Below are positions 13,144 to 14,027 of a stretch of 14,027 nucleotides of DNA, piece by piece. The DNA is from Micromonospora_J zhanjiangensis. GTDB taxonomy: Bacteria; Actinomycetota; Actinomycetes; Mycobacteriales; Micromonosporaceae. The notes below the pieces were generated by a model. It was not told the DNA's origin, did no database searches, and worked only from the letters and a program-made list of their open reading frames with translations. Location of the stretch: positions 1 to 14,027 of the forward strand of contig NZ_JBHSBN010000055.1 of the NCBI RefSeq assembly GCF_042650605.1. Direction: 5' to 3'. The position numbers were made by a program, and so were the translations under genes. Positions within the stretch are counted from its first letter, which is position 1. Each line of letters opens with the position of its first letter.

Positions 13144-13569
13144 CTACCAATCTTTACAGTCAAAATGCGATCCACGAATACAATTGTCATCAACAAATAG
13201 GATTACCTTGTAATTTCCGGAGTCAACCAGTGCCCGGTAGACGCCCTCCAACAGCGGCAATTCATCCTCAGGCTCGCGGAGCCTGATGTCGAGTGCATAT
13301 GGGTGAGATATGAATGGTCCGGCATCTCCCCGCTCTTCCTTGACCCAGACCCAACCATCCGGCCGCTCGCCCTCATATATAACCCCGGCGCTTCCCACAA
13401 TTGGCCGAAATGTTTCGCCGACCAAATCGGCCACGGTATTCACCAGCACCGAAACAGGGACGTCCTCACCGACACTCCCGATCATCAGATCAACTTCCAC
13501 AGAAACCACGACTCGCAACGGCACCCCTAACGCGATGCCATGCAGCTCGACGCGAGAGTTCCATACCAA
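13144..13569 (-). CDS. 141 aa hypothetical acidic protein
   Basis: No family is recognised. The protein is soluble, acidic and beta-rich: VPLRVVVSVEVDLMIGSVGE, DVPVSVLVNTVADLVGETF, a WVWVKEERGD strand, DIRLREPEDELPLLEGVYRA and a C-terminal YKVILFVDDNC. Size and composition fit small immunity-type or regulatory proteins, but that is not evidence of function. The TTG start at 13569 lies immediately after the stop of the upstream membrane gene (TGATTG), suggesting coupling; no ribosome binding site is seen, and the N-terminus could begin later. Codon 14 is TTA, a rare codon in such genomes that can make expression depend on the bldA-type tRNA. It is the second gene of a two-gene unit. Confidence 0.6.
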   Translation of the reverse strand: MVWNSRVELHGIALGVPLRVVVSVEVDLMIGSVGEDVPVSVLVNTVADLVGETFRPIVGSAGVIYEGERPDGWVWVKEERGDAGPFISHPYALDIRLREPEDELPLLEGVYRALVDSGNYKVILFVDDNCIRGSHFDCKDW

Positions 13570-13839
13570 TCATCGTACGATCAGAACGTGGGAAGCGCGC
13601 ACGACAGCCAGCGCACCCGCGACGAACATTACTCCAAGGATGACCAACGAGTAGCGCGGGTATCGACGTAAAGACCGGAAAGGGAGATGTGGATGCGGCC
13701 AGCGTGGACGAGATGAGCCACCTCTGATCTGCGTTATGGCGATAGCAGCCAACAAACTTGAGACGAGCACGAAGATTAAGCCAACAACAAGCCCTACAAT
13801 CGGGCTGGTCGCAATGTCCGTCGCCGACCCATTATTCAT
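13570..13839 (-). CDS. 89 aa two-span membrane protein of unknown function
   Basis: Two clear transmembrane helices, about 13-36 (PIVGLVVGLIFVLVSSLLAA) and 63-82 (YSLVILGVMFVAGALAVVRA), are joined by a strongly basic loop with several Pro/Arg/His (GGSSRPRWPHPHLPFRSLRR). The positive-inside rule puts this loop in the cytoplasm and both ends outside. The start is ATG with a weak GAGATGGG upstream. Codon 21 is TTA. The stop abuts the TTG of the next gene, so the two are likely co-translated. An ISL3-like element ends only about 57 bp upstream and may have removed or replaced the native promoter. No family is recognised. Confidence 0.6.
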   Translation of the reverse strand: MNNGSATDIATSPIVGLVVGLIFVLVSSLLAAIAITQIRGGSSRPRWPHPHLPFRSLRRYPRYSLVILGVMFVAGALAVVRASHVLIVR

Positions 13840-13896
13840 TAATTACCCATCTCGCGAATGAAATTAGATACTGATTGGCAATTCACTTACCGTATA

Positions 13897-13914
13897 GGGA
13901 CTCAGCGAAGTTAG
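13897..13914. repeat. putative end of the ISL3-like element
   Basis: GGGACTCAGCGAAGTTAG lies just beyond the stop codon of the partial transposase, where ISL3-type elements carry their terminal inverted repeat. It marks the transition from A/T-rich to G/C-rich sequence. The other end is outside the window, so the boundary cannot be verified and the expected 8 bp target duplication cannot be checked. Confidence 0.4.
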
Positions 13915-14027
13915 CGGGGGTTGAGGTGTCCTCGGGTTCGTCGAGTGGTGGCGCAGCGGGTGCGTAGTCGCTGATTGATGGGGTTGCGGAAGCCGTAGGC
14001 GTCGCGGGCGACGGTCTTGATCACTCG
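13911..14027 (-). CDS. ISL3-family transposase, C-terminal 38 residues only
   Basis: The minus strand reads RVIKTVARDAYGFRNPINQR, then LRTRCATTRRTRGHLNPR and TAA. The basic tail with GFRNxxNxRLRxR is the characteristic end of actinobacterial ISL3-like DDE transposases, which cut and paste their element. The gene runs off the right edge, so whether the element is intact cannot be judged. Its presence supports the view that the right part of the window is a transfer-prone region. Confidence 0.75.
   Translation of the reverse strand, partial: RVIKTVARDAYGFRNPINQRLRTRCATTRRTRGHLNPR

Noticed and set aside
12736..13200. 154 aa plus-strand open frame across the MITE-like element
   Set aside because: Pro/Thr/His-rich, covers the element's terminal repeat and spacer; no domain.
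1..14027. CRISPR arrays, tRNA or rRNA genes
   Set aside because: No regularly spaced direct repeats, no tRNA-like acceptor/T-loop pattern and no rRNA sequence noticed on reading both strands; short or divergent tRNAs cannot be fully excluded without a scan.

Overview
The window has the marks of a high-GC actinomycete, most likely a member of the Micromonosporaceae (Micromonospora or a close relative). Third codon positions are strongly G/C, GTG starts are frequent, several promoters look leaderless, there is a mycobacterial-type fused LysX, and there is a secreted CBM2-Fn3-GH18 enzyme. This assignment rests on recognising protein families by eye, not on a search.

Left part (1-9700) is chromosome-like. 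A secreted GH18 chitinase-type enzyme (285-1850, minus) is followed by a strong hairpin terminator. Next come a miniature YidC/Oxa1-like membrane protein (1984-2346, minus) and a small DUF6412-like membrane protein (2437-2811, minus). Directly upstream of the latter is a start-less coding tail that looks like a gene remnant. The bifunctional lysX (2939-6304, minus) comes next. Divergent from it run a YbdK/GCS2-type carboxylate-amine ligase (6524-7672), a single-cysteine FAD/NAD(P) oxidoreductase of the CoA-disulfide reductase class (7705-9081), and a DUF1707/LiaF-like envelope protein (9103-9702) with its own leaderless promoter. The first two of these plus-strand genes are packed together and may share a thiol-related role.

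Middle part (9703-10800) is a compact divergent module. Two small overlapping minus-strand genes (a cysteine-rich 113 aa protein and a second 113 aa protein) face a plus-strand unit. That unit is a 13-codon leader peptide with tandem Trp codons, overlapping by TAATG a 59 aa helix-turn-helix protein. A perfect palindrome lies between the two promoters.

Right part (10800-14027) is accessory. From about 11270 the base composition becomes visibly richer in A/T. It holds an Imm10-like immunity protein with an acidic repeat, an unrecognised 154 aa protein 4 nt downstream of a DUF1778 antitoxin-like gene with no GNAT toxin, and a multi-span membrane protein. A 377 bp MITE-like element with terminal inverted repeats and flanking TA sits 8 bp upstream of that membrane gene. 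Beyond it are a two-gene unit with rare TTA codons (89 aa membrane protein, 141 aa soluble protein) and the 3' end of an ISL3-like transposase running off the right edge. I read this section as a patch of small immunity or toxin-antitoxin-like genes reshaped by mobile elements. The most interesting candidates for undescribed biology are the DUF1778 + 154 aa pair, the leader-peptide/HTH module, the mini-YidC + DUF6412 pair and the MITE.
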